NCBI RefSeq assembly: GCF_007558825.1
Contig: NZ_VLTK01000006.1
Coordinates: 62,001-126,000, forward strand
Direction: 5' to 3'
DNA: 64,000 nucleotides
From: Brevibacterium aurantiacum
GTDB lineage: Bacteria; Actinomycetota; Actinomycetes; Actinomycetales; Brevibacteriaceae
Within the stretch, counting starts at the first letter, position 1, and each line of letters begins with the position of its first letter. The translations under genes and the position numbers were made by a program. The notes under the pieces are model-generated. The model ran no database searches. It worked only from the letters and a program-made list of their open reading frames with translations, and was not told where the DNA came from. Shown here in pieces: positions 49,505-60,407 of the stretch.

Positions 49505-49540
49505 AAAGCTATACTCAGCCTAGACCAAATCTACTTCGTA

Positions 49541-50179
49541 CTATTTCTTGACTATCTCGACGACACGGCTAGGCACTTCGAGGATTCCGCCGTCGACGAT
49601 GTGAATCTTCGGCTGAGACAGTCGGCATCGCTTCAGCAGCTTCTTCGTCTTGGCCAGTTCAGCCTCGACAGAAGCACCTTTGAGCGCGAGGATCCGTCCA
49701 TCAGGGCCCATCACTTCATGAGTCCATTCGATGAGAGTCGTCATCGCCTTGACCGCCCTCGATGTCACAACGGTGAACATCTCCTCGTCAACGAGTTCCT
49801 CGACGCGGGCTCGGACGATGCGAACGTTGTCCAGTTGGAGATCATCGACGACCATCTTCAGCCATTCGACCCGCCGCTCCATCGGTTCGATGAGGACCAC
49901 CTGCGCTTCAGGACGGAGCAGAGCAATCGGAATTCCTGGCAGTCCGGCGCCACTGCCGACGTCGCCGACGACGTCACTGTCATCGATGAACTCAGCCACA
50001 ACAGCACAGTTGAGGATGTGCCTGGTCCAGAGCCGGTCGATCTCGCGGGGACCGATCAGTCCCCATTCGATTCCGGTGGTTGCCAGATGCTGCGCATACC
50101 GGGTAGCTGCGGGGTAGGCGGCCCCGAAGAACTCTTCGGTACCCGCCGGGGGAACTTCTAGAGCGGAAATGTCAGTCAT
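49541..50179 (-). CDS. rsmG: 16S rRNA m7G527 methyltransferase RsmG (GidB)
   Basis: A 212-residue SAM-dependent methyltransferase for G527 of 16S rRNA. The SAM loop is VGDVGSGAGLPGIPIALLRP, followed by VVLIEPMERRVEWL and RIVRARVEELVDE; SRAVKAMTTLIEW matches the family. ATG at 50179 overlaps the jag stop by eight bases; the longer reading is antisense noise within jag. Loss of this enzyme gives low-level streptomycin resistance in many bacteria; the gene is intact here. Confidence 0.95.
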   Translation of the reverse strand: MTDISALEVPPAGTEEFFGAAYPAATRYAQHLATTGIEWGLIGPREIDRLWTRHILNCAVVAEFIDDSDVVGDVGSGAGLPGIPIALLRPEAQVVLIEPMERRVEWLKMVVDDLQLDNVRIVRARVEELVDEEMFTVVTSRAVKAMTTLIEWTHEVMGPDGRILALKGASVEAELAKTKKLLKRCRLSQPKIHIVDGGILEVPSRVVEIVKK

Positions 50180-50753
50180 GGGCAGGACGGACGAGTACAT
50201 GCCGGCCGTCACCCTCACCTTCGGACTCAGAAACCAAACCGGCCTGAGCAACCTGATCGTGGATAATCTTGCGCTCAAAGCTGTTCATCGGTTTGAAAGC
50301 GAATTCATTGCCCGATTCTTTGACATCTTCGATTGCGCGCTTCGCCTGTTTGATGAGCTCGTCGCGACGGTTGTTGCGGAAGCCGTCGATGTCGAGCATC
50401 AGCCAGGATCGCTGGCCGGTGCTGGTCTGGACTGCCAGCCGACTCAGCTCCTGGAGTGCGCCGAGGGTTTTGCCTTCTCGGCCGACCAACGTGCGCAGGT
50501 TGGAATCATCGTCGTCTTCGCAGACGATCGACAGTTGAGCGCGTCCGTCTCCGACATCGATGTCGATGTCGCCATCGATGTCGGCAAGGTCCATCAGTTC
50601 TTCGAGGTAGTCCGCTGCGATCTCTCCCTCTTCTTCGAGGAGCTCGGCTCTCGTCGGCTTCGCATCCTTTTCGGCGCCGCTGTCCGCAGCACCCGCGTCG
50701 ACAGTCTCATCGACAGTCTCTTCAACAGTCGTGTCGACATTCTCTTCAGTCAT
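50172..50753 (-). CDS. jag: Jag/KhpB RNA-binding protein (KH-R3H)
   Basis: A 193-residue protein. An acidic N-terminal segment (1-30) is followed by a KH domain with the loop TLVGREGKTLGALQELSRLA, typical of KhpB, and an R3H domain with FKPMNSFERKIIHDQVAQAG (about 150-170). KhpB works with KhpA in RNA binding and cell-division or envelope control. Always located between yidC and rsmG in this group of bacteria, as here. Confidence 0.94.
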   Translation of the reverse strand: MTEENVDTTVEETVDETVDAGAADSGAEKDAKPTRAELLEEEGEIAADYLEELMDLADIDGDIDIDVGDGRAQLSIVCEDDDDSNLRTLVGREGKTLGALQELSRLAVQTSTGQRSWLMLDIDGFRNNRRDELIKQAKRAIEDVKESGNEFAFKPMNSFERKIIHDQVAQAGLVSESEGEGDGRHVLVRPAHD

Positions 50754-50762
50754 GGTTCTTCC

Positions 50763-51722
50763 TCAGCGCTTCTTGTTCTTCTTGCGGTTCTTGCTCACCG
50801 GCTGCTGCCGCTGACGGCTCTGGTTCGAGGTCTGCTCAACAGCAGTGGCGGTGCCGCCCTTGATCTCAGGCTGCTGTACGGGCTTGCCCTTGCGAGCCTT
50901 CCGCTCCAGCATCTCCTTCTCGGCTTTGGAGCCGGGGGCTGGCATATTGCGGATGACCACGTGCTGCTGGCACATCGTCCAGGTGTTCGAGACGAGCCAG
51001 TAGAAGAGGACGCCGAGCGGGAAGTAGATACCGCCGATGCCGAAGACGAGGGGCATCACGTAGAGGAGCATCTTCTGCGACTGCATCATCGGGTTCGCCA
51101 TGGCGGACTCCGACATGTTCTTCGCCATCATCTGCTTCTGCGTGATGAACATGGTCGCCGCCATGATGACGATAAGGATGCCAGTGAGGAATTTGACGGC
51201 GATACCCGGGTCGGTGAAGACCGCAGACAGCGAAATTCCGAAGACAGACGACTTTTCCGCCTGAATCGCTAGCTCCTGAGTGAATCCACCGATAGCGTTG
51301 ATTTTCCCCGAAGCTACATCCGGCATGTTGTGGATGACGCGGAACAGGGAGAAGAAGATCGGCATCTGCACGAGGAGAGGCAGACACGAGGCCCACGGAC
51401 TTGTCTTATTGTCGCGGAACAGGCTCATCTGCTCTTCGGCCATGGCCTGACGCGAGTACTGATCCTTCTTGCCCTTGTACTTAGCCTGCAGGCGCTGAAT
51501 CTCAGGCTGCAGCAGCTGCATCTTCCGCTGGGACTTGATCTGATAGACGAACAGCGGAATCAGGATTGCACGGATCACCAGGGTCAGCCCGGCGATCGAC
51601 AGAACCCAGGTCCAGCCATTGGCTGCTGGCAGACCGATCGCAGTGAAGATCTCGTGGAAGATCGCGAGGATCCAAGCAACTACCCACTGCAGCGGGTAGA
51701 GCAGCTTGTCCATCCAGTCCAT
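50763..51722 (-). CDS. yidC: membrane protein insertase YidC
   Basis: A 319-residue YidC of the Gram-positive type without the large periplasmic domain. Helix 1 is within WMDKLLYPLQWVVAWILAIF, the conserved hydrophilic groove starts with LVIRAILIPLFVYQIKSQRK including the functional Arg, and a cytoplasmic hairpin follows. Later helices include FLTGILIVIMAATMFITQKQ and MLLYVMPLVFGIGGIYFPLG. The C-terminus is Lys/Arg-rich, for ribosome contact. It inserts small membrane proteins alone or with SecYEG. It lies nine bases before jag. Confidence 0.96.
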   Translation of the reverse strand: MDWMDKLLYPLQWVVAWILAIFHEIFTAIGLPAANGWTWVLSIAGLTLVIRAILIPLFVYQIKSQRKMQLLQPEIQRLQAKYKGKKDQYSRQAMAEEQMSLFRDNKTSPWASCLPLLVQMPIFFSLFRVIHNMPDVASGKINAIGGFTQELAIQAEKSSVFGISLSAVFTDPGIAVKFLTGILIVIMAATMFITQKQMMAKNMSESAMANPMMQSQKMLLYVMPLVFGIGGIYFPLGVLFYWLVSNTWTMCQQHVVIRNMPAPGSKAEKEMLERKARKGKPVQQPEIKGGTATAVEQTSNQSRQRQQPVSKNRKKNKKR

Positions 51723-51891
51723 TCAGTACTCCTCGTTACAACGATTCTTCACGATCGTTCATTTTGCCATTGTTCGCGGGTCTTCGCGACACAGAACCAC
51801 GGGTCCTGCTCTCGCGTGTACCGGAGGGGTCAGCCACCGGATTGTCGTGATCCACAGACGCGCTGAACATCTGCTTCACACGACACAATTG

Positions 51892-52245
51892 TCAGCGGCC
51901 ATCTTCGTCAAACATTGAAACAGAGCGGGCCTGGCGTGCTGAACCGGGAACATGGTCCACCCCGCCATGGGAAAAAGGATTGCATCGCAGTATTCGCCAC
52001 CCAGTTAACACCATTCCCTTGAGAACTCCGTGTATCTCGAAGGCCTCCAGGCCGTACATCGAGCAACTGGGATAGTACCGACACACCTGTCCGTACAGTG
52101 GAGACACCACGATTCGATAAGCTCTGATGAACCACACGAATGGCATGCGCGGCCCGATTCGGATCACCCACCAGACTGTGGGCCAGAAACCGGCCGGTCT
52201 GCGGGGCACCTCCGAGGGGTGTTTCAGATCATGTTCGGCGTCCAC
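51892..52245 (-). CDS. yidD: membrane insertion efficiency factor YidD
   Basis: A 117-residue YidD. The hallmark YRIVVSPLYGQVCRYYPSCS with MYGLEAFEIHGVLKGM and WRILRCNPFSHGGVDHVP is complete. The N-terminal 25 residues are a polar extension. The GTG at 52245 overlaps the end of rnpA by 17 bases. It is a peripheral membrane protein that helps YidC insertion. The 169-bp gap to yidC shows nothing obvious. Confidence 0.94.
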   Translation of the reverse strand: MDAEHDLKHPSEVPRRPAGFWPTVWWVIRIGPRMPFVWFIRAYRIVVSPLYGQVCRYYPSCSMYGLEAFEIHGVLKGMVLTGWRILRCNPFSHGGVDHVPGSARQARSVSMFDEDGR

Positions 52246-52594
52246 GGCTCTCTAGTTTCTTCTGCGCTTTGTCCATCAGCATCGTGACCTCGGACTCAAG
52301 CACGGAGAAGTCGGCTTCTGCTGCCTGGGGCAATGCTCTGATCACGAACAGAGCACCGGGATCAAGGCTGTCGAGCCGGACTCGCATGATCTCTCGAAGA
52401 CGACGTTTCACTCGGTTCCGTCGAACGGCGTTTCCAACGGCCTTGGATACGATGAAACCCACGCGTGCAGCGTGGGAATCATCACTATCAATCAGGCTGT
52501 GTGCCATCAAATGGTCCGAGCGCACACGGACGCCAGCTTTGAAGACTCTTCTGAAGTCGTCTCCGCTGCGAATCCGGTGAGCCGCGGTGATCAC
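52229..52594 (-). CDS. rnpA: ribonuclease P protein component
   Basis: A 121-residue RnpA. The RNR motif region is GNAVRRNRVKRRLREIMR (about residues 54-71), which binds the P RNA, following AARVGFIVSKAVG. It begins HRIRSGDDFRRVF, as in actinobacterial RnpA. GTG at 52594 is two bases after the rpmH stop, so the genes are translationally coupled. It matures the 5' end of tRNAs with the catalytic RNA. Confidence 0.95.
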   Translation of the reverse strand: MITAAHRIRSGDDFRRVFKAGVRVRSDHLMAHSLIDSDDSHAARVGFIVSKAVGNAVRRNRVKRRLREIMRVRLDSLDPGALFVIRALPQAAEADFSVLESEVTMLMDKAQKKLESRGRRT

Positions 52595-52596
52595 AC

Positions 52597-52734
52597 TTAT
52601 GCCGAAACTTCGGCACGTCCCTTGCGACGACGTGCGGCCAGGATCGAACGGCCGGCGCGAGTCCGCATGCGCAGACGGAAGCCGTGCTTCTTGGCGCGCT
52701 TGCGGTTATTGGGCTGGAAAGTACGCTTACTCAC
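52597..52734 (-). CDS. rpmH: 50S ribosomal protein L34
   Basis: A 45-residue L34 too short for usual ORF cut-offs: it begins (GTG) [20 protein letters not shown] and contains [19 protein letters not shown], the family signature. A GGAG site precedes the GTG at 52734. It is the first gene of rpmH-rnpA-yidD-yidC-jag-rsmG. A strong promoter (52884-52913) and a terminator-like hairpin (52784-52813) precede it. Confidence 0.97.
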   Translation of the reverse strand: MSKRTFQPNNRKRAKKHGFRLRMRTRAGRSILAARRRKGRAEVSA

Positions 52735-52750
52735 TTCAAGTCTCCGATTT

Positions 52751-52828
52751 CTAGGTTGCGGTCGAACGACGGTGCGTTCTCACAAAAAACGGCGGTACGA
52801 GTCTCGACCGCCGAGCACTCCTGTGCAT
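52751..52828 (-). CDS. short Arg-rich leader ORF before rpmH
   Basis: An ATG frame of 25 codons ([20 protein letters not shown] and five more) lies in the rpmH leader; seven of its residues are Arg. It covers the terminator-like hairpin and ends at TAG 17 bases before the rpmH start. There is no clear ribosome-binding site, so translation is unproven. If real, ribosome progress through it could control the hairpin. Confidence 0.25.
   Translation of the reverse strand: MHRSARRSRLVPPFFVRTHRRSTAT
52784..52813 (-). terminator. terminator-like attenuator in the rpmH leader
   Basis: On the minus strand CGGCGGT (52813-52807) pairs with ACCGCCG (52796-52790) and is followed immediately by U6 (52789-52784). 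It has the complete form of an intrinsic terminator, rare in this genome, and lies between the rpmH promoter and its start codon. Confidence 0.55.
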
Positions 52829-52883
52829 AAGAGCCAAAAGATATTCAAGATAATCGGATGAAGCCCGGTACACAGGACACTCC

Positions 52884-52913
52884 ATCTTAGCCAAGGTCAA
52901 AGTCCCTGGTCAA
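52884..52913 (-). promoter_or_regulatory. rpmH operon promoter
   Basis: TTGACC (52913-52908), an 18-bp spacer and TAAGAT (52889-52884) on the minus strand give a strong vegetative promoter with a leader of about 140 bases. Confidence 0.7.
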
Positions 52914-52982
52914 ACTCGATGCCAATGTTTCATGTCATTGTTGTGAACTGTTCGCCGGAATTCATCCTCTGCACATATGCGG

Positions 52983-53111
52983 TCGTCCACAAGTAACAAG
53001 CGTGTAGTTTTCCACATGGTTATCCACCAGTGTGGAGGATTACAGGGATGACTCGTCAGTTCTCCACAAACTGTGGAAAACTATGTGGAAGTCATGCACA
53101 GGTGTGGACCA
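52983..53111. other. DnaA-box cluster upstream of dnaA
   Basis: Several DnaA-box-like 9-mers lie here: TTTTCCACA (53008-53016), TTATCCACC (53020-53028, one mismatch from the TTATCCACA consensus), TTCTCCACA (53060-53068), TGTGGAAAA (53072-53080, reverse), TGTGGAAGT (53084-53092, reverse) and TGTGGACCA (53103-53111, reverse). They probably form part of the origin and autoregulate dnaA. From 52914 to 52982 nothing else is evident. Confidence 0.65.
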
Positions 53112-53149
53112 TGCCAATAAGAGACTACGAAAACGGAGGAAGATTGACG

Positions 53150-54784
53150 GTGTCGAATTCCAAGAATGAGCTCATCAGCCAATGGCGGACGGTGGTCTCG
53201 ACCCTGGATCAGGACCCCAGTCTCACCGCTCATCAGAGAGGCTTCCTCTCGCTTGCTGTGCCCAAGGCTCTCGTCGACAACGCATTGGTCCTGCTTGCTG
53301 TCCGGGATGAGCACACGCGCAGAACCATTGAGACTCGTCTCCTCGGACCTCTGACCAGGGAGTTCTCTCATGTTCTTGGTTTCGAGGTGACCTTCGGGTT
53401 CGTCGTCGATCCCGAGCTCGACGTTCCGATCAGGTTCGAAGATCTCATCGGCGAACCCACACCGGGATCACCCATCGAAATCGATCCGGAGACGTCCACC
53501 TCGGCGAGGGGATCTACCGGGTCTCCTGCCTATGCGCCGTCACAGACCGCGACCGCTCAGCCTCAGACCCCGGCACCCTACAACCGCGCCCCACATCCGC
53601 AGCCGCAGATGCCCAGGTACGAGGACACCGGGCCAGCGCCCAGCAACGGGGCACCTGTGGAAAGAACGACGCGAGAGATGAAGATCGCCGAGGCGACCGC
53701 CGCCCAGTCGACCCCACCGGTCGAGGTTCCCGGCGTCGCCCAGCTCAACCCCAAGTACACCTTCGACACCTTTGTCATCGGAGCGTCCAACCGCTTCGCC
53801 CATGCTGCGGCCTTCGCCGTGGCCGAGGCACCGGCCAAGGCCTATAACCCACTGTTCATCTACGGCGATTCGGGGCTGGGCAAGACACACCTCCTGCACG
53901 CGATCGGGTACTACGCGACGCAGCTGTTCCCCGAGATCAGAGTGAAATACGTCTCGAGCGAAGAATTCGTCAACGACTTCATCAACACGATCGGTTCGTC
54001 GAAGACCTCGAACTCCCTGCGACCAGCATTTCAGCGTCGCTACCGCGAGGTCGACATCCTGATGATCGATGACATCCAGTTCCTGCAGGGCAAGGATGCG
54101 ACGGTCGAAGAGTTCTTCCACACATTCAATGCTCTGCACAATGAAGTCAAACAGGTCGTCATCACCTCTGACCAGCCCCCGAAAATGCTCAAGGGCTTCG
54201 AGGAGCGACTGCGCTCACGCTTCGAGTGGGGCCTCCTGACAGATGTGCAGCCCCCGGACATGGAGACGCGCTTTGCGATTCTGCGTCGGAAGGCGGCCGG
54301 CGAACAGCTCGATGTTCCCAATGACGTGCTCGAATACATCGCCTCGCGGATCTCCTCTAACATCCGCGAACTCGAGGGGGCTCTCATTCGTGTGACAGCC
54401 TTCGCCAACCTCAACGATCAACAGGTCGATGTCAGTCTGGCCGAGACCGTCCTGAAGGACTTCATCACCCAGGACGACACCCCAGCCATCACCGCTGCCG
54501 ACATCATGGGTCAGACCGCTGCCTACTTCAGCCTCACTCTCGATGATCTGTGCGGCACGTCCCGATCACGGACACTGACCACTGCTCGACAGATTGCCAT
54601 GTACCTGTGCCGTGAACTCACGGAACTGTCGCTGCCGAAGATCGGACAGGCATTCGGCGGCCGCGATCACACCACCGTGATGCACGCGAACAAGAAGATT
54701 CGAACTCAAATGGCTGAACGACGGGCGGTCTACACTCAGGTCACCGAGCTAACAAACCGCATTAAACAGCAACATCGCCTATAG
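53150..54784 (+). CDS. dnaA: chromosomal replication initiator DnaA
   Basis: A 544-residue DnaA. Domain I (about 1-90) begins NSKNELISQWRTVVSTLDQD; domain II (about 110-205) is a Pro/Gln-rich linker. Domain III has Walker A YGDSGLGKTH and Walker B ILMIDDIQFLQG. Domain IV ends with the signature LPKIGQAFGGRDHTTVMHAN, which reads DnaA boxes. GTG at 53150 has GGAGGA upstream at a spacing of nine. It unwinds oriC; boxes are seen on both sides of the gene. Confidence 0.97.
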   Translation: MSNSKNELISQWRTVVSTLDQDPSLTAHQRGFLSLAVPKALVDNALVLLAVRDEHTRRTIETRLLGPLTREFSHVLGFEVTFGFVVDPELDVPIRFEDLIGEPTPGSPIEIDPETSTSARGSTGSPAYAPSQTATAQPQTPAPYNRAPHPQPQMPRYEDTGPAPSNGAPVERTTREMKIAEATAAQSTPPVEVPGVAQLNPKYTFDTFVIGASNRFAHAAAFAVAEAPAKAYNPLFIYGDSGLGKTHLLHAIGYYATQLFPEIRVKYVSSEEFVNDFINTIGSSKTSNSLRPAFQRRYREVDILMIDDIQFLQGKDATVEEFFHTFNALHNEVKQVVITSDQPPKMLKGFEERLRSRFEWGLLTDVQPPDMETRFAILRRKAAGEQLDVPNDVLEYIASRISSNIRELEGALIRVTAFANLNDQQVDVSLAETVLKDFITQDDTPAITAADIMGQTAAYFSLTLDDLCGTSRSRTLTTARQIAMYLCRELTELSLPKIGQAFGGRDHTTVMHANKKIRTQMAERRAVYTQVTELTNRIKQQHRL

Positions 54785-55060
54785 AACGCGGTATACACAT
54801 CTGTGGATAACCATGGGGACAAACCACGTAACCTGGGGATAGAATGGTGGATAACTTCACGAAGTGAGTGGACGGATGTGAACTACATGGATGTGCTTAC
54901 CCAGGCGCCCACCGAAGCATGCGTGAGCGTACACAGGGGATCCACACCCTCGGAGGTCGCTCAGCCCTTGATTACTAGGGCGTAACAGTTGGTTGTCCAC
55001 AATCTCCACAGGTGCTAATACTTCTACTCCATGAATTGAAGTTGTAAGAGGGTGACCGCC
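54785..55060. other. oriC, dnaA-dnaN intergenic region
   Basis: The 541-bp gap between dnaA and dnaN carries the best DnaA boxes: TGTGGATAA (54802-54810, perfect in reverse), TGGGGACAA (54814-54822), TGGGGATAG (54834-54842), GGTGGATAA (54846-54854), GGATCCACA (54938-54946), TTGTCCACA (54993-55001) and ATCTCCACA (55002-55010). A more AT-rich patch at 55014-55048 may be the unwinding element. From 55061 to 55325 there is no further box cluster; it should hold the dnaN promoter, and GAAGGAG lies before the start. Confidence 0.8.
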
Positions 55061-55325
55061 ACCGACTGCATCGGCTCGGTCGGGAAGCTCTCGAGGAAGA
55101 GCTCGATACAGACTTTGACCGCAGCCAAATATTCGAACACATGGTCACGGTCGATTCTCGAATGCGAGATCCTGCAGGTCCTAGTCTGAGCAGAGCCTGC
55201 GGCTGATCATGTTGTTGTCAGCCCGATGCCCCGAGGCTGAGATTTCCGCTAGGCTGTGTAGAGTTTTCCGAGCAACGTCAAGCCAGTGTCTTGAAGACGT
55301 CGGGTGGTCGCCCCGAAGGAGTAAA

Positions 55326-56465
55326 GTGAACGCCGAAGCATCTCCCCTGAAGTTCAAAGTCAACCGCGATGTCCTTGCCGATGCGGTGACTTGGGCTACC
55401 AAGACCCTCCCCAGTCGTCCTTCCGCACCAGTGCTCACCGGCATTCTCATCACCGCCGAGGCTGGTGGGACCGTTCGTCTCTCCGTCTTTGACTACGAAG
55501 TCTCATCCCGAGTCGAGATCTCAGCCGAGGTCGTCACCCCCGGCACCGTCCTCGTCTCCGGCCGACTCCTTGCCGACATCTCCAAGGCCCTCCCGAACCA
55601 GGAAGTCACCCTCGAGCAGATCGATTCGAAGGTCGACGTCACCTGCAGCTCGTCTCGGTTCTCACTGATGACGATGCCTGTAGGCGAATACCCATCGTTG
55701 CCACAGGTCCCCGACGCCTCAGGAACCGTGGCCGCCGGCGAATTCCAGAACGCCGTCTCACAGGTCACGATCGCAACTTCGAAAGACGACACTCTGCCGA
55801 TCCTGACCAGCGTTCGGGTCGAGATCGAGGGCGAAAAGGTCACGCTTCTGGCCACCGACCGCTATCGACTCGCTGTCCGGGAGTTCACCTGGAATCCCGG
55901 ACGCCCTGACGTCTCCGCTGTCGCACTGCTGCGCGGACGCACTCTCTCCGATGTCTCGAAGTCACTCGGCGGTGATGTCACGATCGGTCTGAGCAACGAT
56001 GCAGGCAAGGATCTCATCTCCTTCACCTCGGCGGGCCGAGTCACAACCTCACTCCTCGTCGAAGGCGAGTACCCCAAGGTTCGTTCGCTGTTCCCTGATT
56101 CCGTGCCGATCCACGCAATCGTCGAAACCGGCGTTCTGCGTGAGGCTGTCCGTCGTGTCTCCCTCGTCGCCGAACGGAACACTCCGCTGCGCTTCGAGGT
56201 CAGCGACGGAATGCTCACACTCCACGCCGGAACCGGCGACGATGCCCAAGCGTCGGAAGCCGTCGAGGCAGTGCTCCAAGGTGACCCGATCACCGTGGGC
56301 TTCAACCCTCATTACATCGCCGAAGGTCTCGCTGCCATCGAGAGCCCATATGTGAACTTCTCGTTCACCCAGCCGATGAAGCCCGTCATCATCTCGGGTC
56401 AGAAGGATCTGGAATCGTCGGCCGACGAATCGTATCGGTACTTGCTCATGCCAACGCGTATCTGA
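55326..56465 (+). CDS. dnaN: DNA polymerase III beta clamp
   Basis: A 379-residue sliding clamp of three similar domains. It starts KFKVNRDVLADAVTWATKTL, includes RPSAPVLTGILITAE, the EYPSLP loop, LLATDRYRLAVREF and GEYPKVRSLFP, and ends SADESYRYLLMPTRI with the hydrophobic-pocket residues (Met-Pro-Thr-Arg). GTG at 55326 follows GAAGGAG; the longer frame to 55209 extends into the origin. It tethers polymerases to DNA. recF begins with no gap. Confidence 0.97.
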   Translation: MNAEASPLKFKVNRDVLADAVTWATKTLPSRPSAPVLTGILITAEAGGTVRLSVFDYEVSSRVEISAEVVTPGTVLVSGRLLADISKALPNQEVTLEQIDSKVDVTCSSSRFSLMTMPVGEYPSLPQVPDASGTVAAGEFQNAVSQVTIATSKDDTLPILTSVRVEIEGEKVTLLATDRYRLAVREFTWNPGRPDVSAVALLRGRTLSDVSKSLGGDVTIGLSNDAGKDLISFTSAGRVTTSLLVEGEYPKVRSLFPDSVPIHAIVETGVLREAVRRVSLVAERNTPLRFEVSDGMLTLHAGTGDDAQASEAVEAVLQGDPITVGFNPHYIAEGLAAIESPYVNFSFTQPMKPVIISGQKDLESSADESYRYLLMPTRI

Positions 56466-57590
56466 ATGTGGATATCCCGACTTTCGCTGCGTAACTACCG
56501 GTCCTATCCCGAACTCGACCTCGAGTTCGAACCCGGGGTGACCACATTCGTGGCCGACAACGGGACCGGCAAGACCAATATCGTCGAAGCCATCGGGTAT
56601 CTTGCTCATCTGCGCTCTCATCGAGTTGCCTTTGATGCGCCGCTGGTCAATGAATCCGCCCAGACGGCAACCGTGTCCGCTCTCGTCAACCGCGATCAGC
56701 GACATGCCACGGTCGAAGTCTCGATTCAGTCCAAGGGCGCGAACCGGGCACGGGTCAACCGCTCCCCGGTGAAGATGAAGGAGATACTCGGACTCGTCTC
56801 CTGTGTCGTCTTCGCACCAGAGGATCTCAGCCTTGTCCGGGGCGAACCAGCAGAACGACGTTCATGGATCGATACACTGGTTGTGTCCCGCAATCCTCGC
56901 TATTCCTCGGTGATCACAGATTTCGAACGTGCTCTCAAACAGCGCAACGCGCTGCTCAAACGTCTGCGCGAGGATCGCGACCCCGGCCTCGAGGCTACTT
57001 TGGACATCTGGAACATGGCCTATGCGGACTCCGCCTCTGAGCTCGTGTACGGCAGGCAGAGGATCCTCGCCGATATCGTCGAGCCGTTGCAGAAGAACTT
57101 CGCCTATATCGCTGCCGATGCTCGACTGGAACGCCAGGGAATCAAGGCTCGCTACGAATCACGCATCGACTATTCTCAGGCCGAGTCCGCTGCCGAATGC
57201 CGGGAGCTGCTGCTGGCCGCCCTCGAGCGCAGACGCACCACGGAGATCGAACGGGGTCTGACCCTGCACGGTCCCGGTCGTGACGATCTGGCTCTGACCA
57301 TCGGCGAACATCCGGCGAAGGGCTACGCCTCACACGGCGAAACATGGTCGCTGGCTCTTGCCATGCAGTTGGCCGGATGGGATCTGCTGAGTTCCGATGC
57401 CGGGTCGGCCGCCGAGCAGCCGGTCCTTGTCCTCGACGATGTCTTCGCCGAACTCGACACTGGGCGTCGGAACCGACTTGCCTCTCGGATCACTGAAGCT
57501 GAGCAGGTATTCATCACTGCAGCCGTCGACGGAGATCTGCCAACAGGTCTTGAGGGCCGAAGGATCGGTCAGGAGCGTCTGCTCCCATGA
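56466..57590 (+). CDS. recF: recombination protein RecF
   Basis: A 374-residue SMC-like ATPase. It begins MWISRLSLRNYRSYPELDLE, with Walker A ADNGTGKTNIVEAIGYL, the RecF motif VFAPEDLSLVRGEPAERRSW and Walker B VLVLDDVFAELDTGRRNRL. It helps RecA load on gapped DNA at stalled forks. The ATG directly follows the dnaN stop, and it overlaps dciA by four bases (ATGA). Confidence 0.96.
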   Translation: MWISRLSLRNYRSYPELDLEFEPGVTTFVADNGTGKTNIVEAIGYLAHLRSHRVAFDAPLVNESAQTATVSALVNRDQRHATVEVSIQSKGANRARVNRSPVKMKEILGLVSCVVFAPEDLSLVRGEPAERRSWIDTLVVSRNPRYSSVITDFERALKQRNALLKRLREDRDPGLEATLDIWNMAYADSASELVYGRQRILADIVEPLQKNFAYIAADARLERQGIKARYESRIDYSQAESAAECRELLLAALERRRTTEIERGLTLHGPGRDDLALTIGEHPAKGYASHGETWSLALAMQLAGWDLLSSDAGSAAEQPVLVLDDVFAELDTGRRNRLASRITEAEQVFITAAVDGDLPTGLEGRRIGQERLLP

Positions 57591-58099
57591 GCGGGATCGA
57601 GAAGGACACCTCAACTCCGGTCGCGGCACTTGAAGCTCTTGATCGGGTGCGTCGGATGGAAGCGACCGAGGCGAAGTTCGTCCGCAGCCGTCGTCGGTCA
57701 CGACTGCGAGGCGAAGCCATCTACTCCTCGCCGGGCAAGGACAAACGTGACCCTGCGGCGATCTCATCGGCGCTGGGAAAGCTGATCTCCTCCCGAGGTT
57801 GGTCATCTTCCATCGACATCGGCAAGGTGCTGGGCCGGTGGCCCGATCTGGTGGGACAGCAGGTCGCAATGCACTGCAAACCCGTCGACTTCTCTCCTCC
57901 GCTGCTGATCATCGCCGCCGACTCGACGACATGGGCGACTCAGCTGCGGGTGCTCAAGCCCACGATCCTCAGAGCATTGGAGGCTGGTCTCGGCTCGCAG
58001 ACGATCACGGAGATTGAGATCCGCGGGCCACGAGGACGCAGTTTCAAGAAGGGTCGGCGCAGTGTGTCCGGTCGGGGGCCACGGGACACCTTCGGCTGA
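57587..58099 (+). CDS. dciA: DciA-like (DUF721) helicase loader
   Basis: A 170-residue DUF721 protein. A charged N-terminal part (1-60) is followed by the domain IDIGKVLGRWPDLVGQQVAM and LLIIAADSTTWATQLRVLKP (about 75-140), a KH-like fold, and a basic tail. DciA loads or activates DnaB in bacteria without DnaC/DnaI, including mycobacteria (Rv0004 at the same locus). Its helicase partner dnaB lies at 7623-8960. Confidence 0.9.
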   Translation: MSGIEKDTSTPVAALEALDRVRRMEATEAKFVRSRRRSRLRGEAIYSSPGKDKRDPAAISSALGKLISSRGWSSSIDIGKVLGRWPDLVGQQVAMHCKPVDFSPPLLIIAADSTTWATQLRVLKPTILRALEAGLGSQTITEIEIRGPRGRSFKKGRRSVSGRGPRDTFG

Positions 58100-60298
<2,199 letters not shown>

Positions 60299-60407
60299 TC
60301 CTCACCGTCGGTTCTCGGCCATTGCCGGGAGCCGACGGTCACAAAGACTCTCACGAATTCACTCACCGCCGTGCTGCGCGGGTTAAGACACAAGGGAAGA
60401 GCCCACA

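Noticed and set aside
49498..49505. Further parS site near the parA start (GTTTCACAAAG)
   Set aside because: Only the left half matches; the right arm is absent.
54803..54985. 60-codon ORF between dnaA and dnaN
   Set aside because: It runs over several DnaA boxes in oriC and has no homology or ribosome-binding site.
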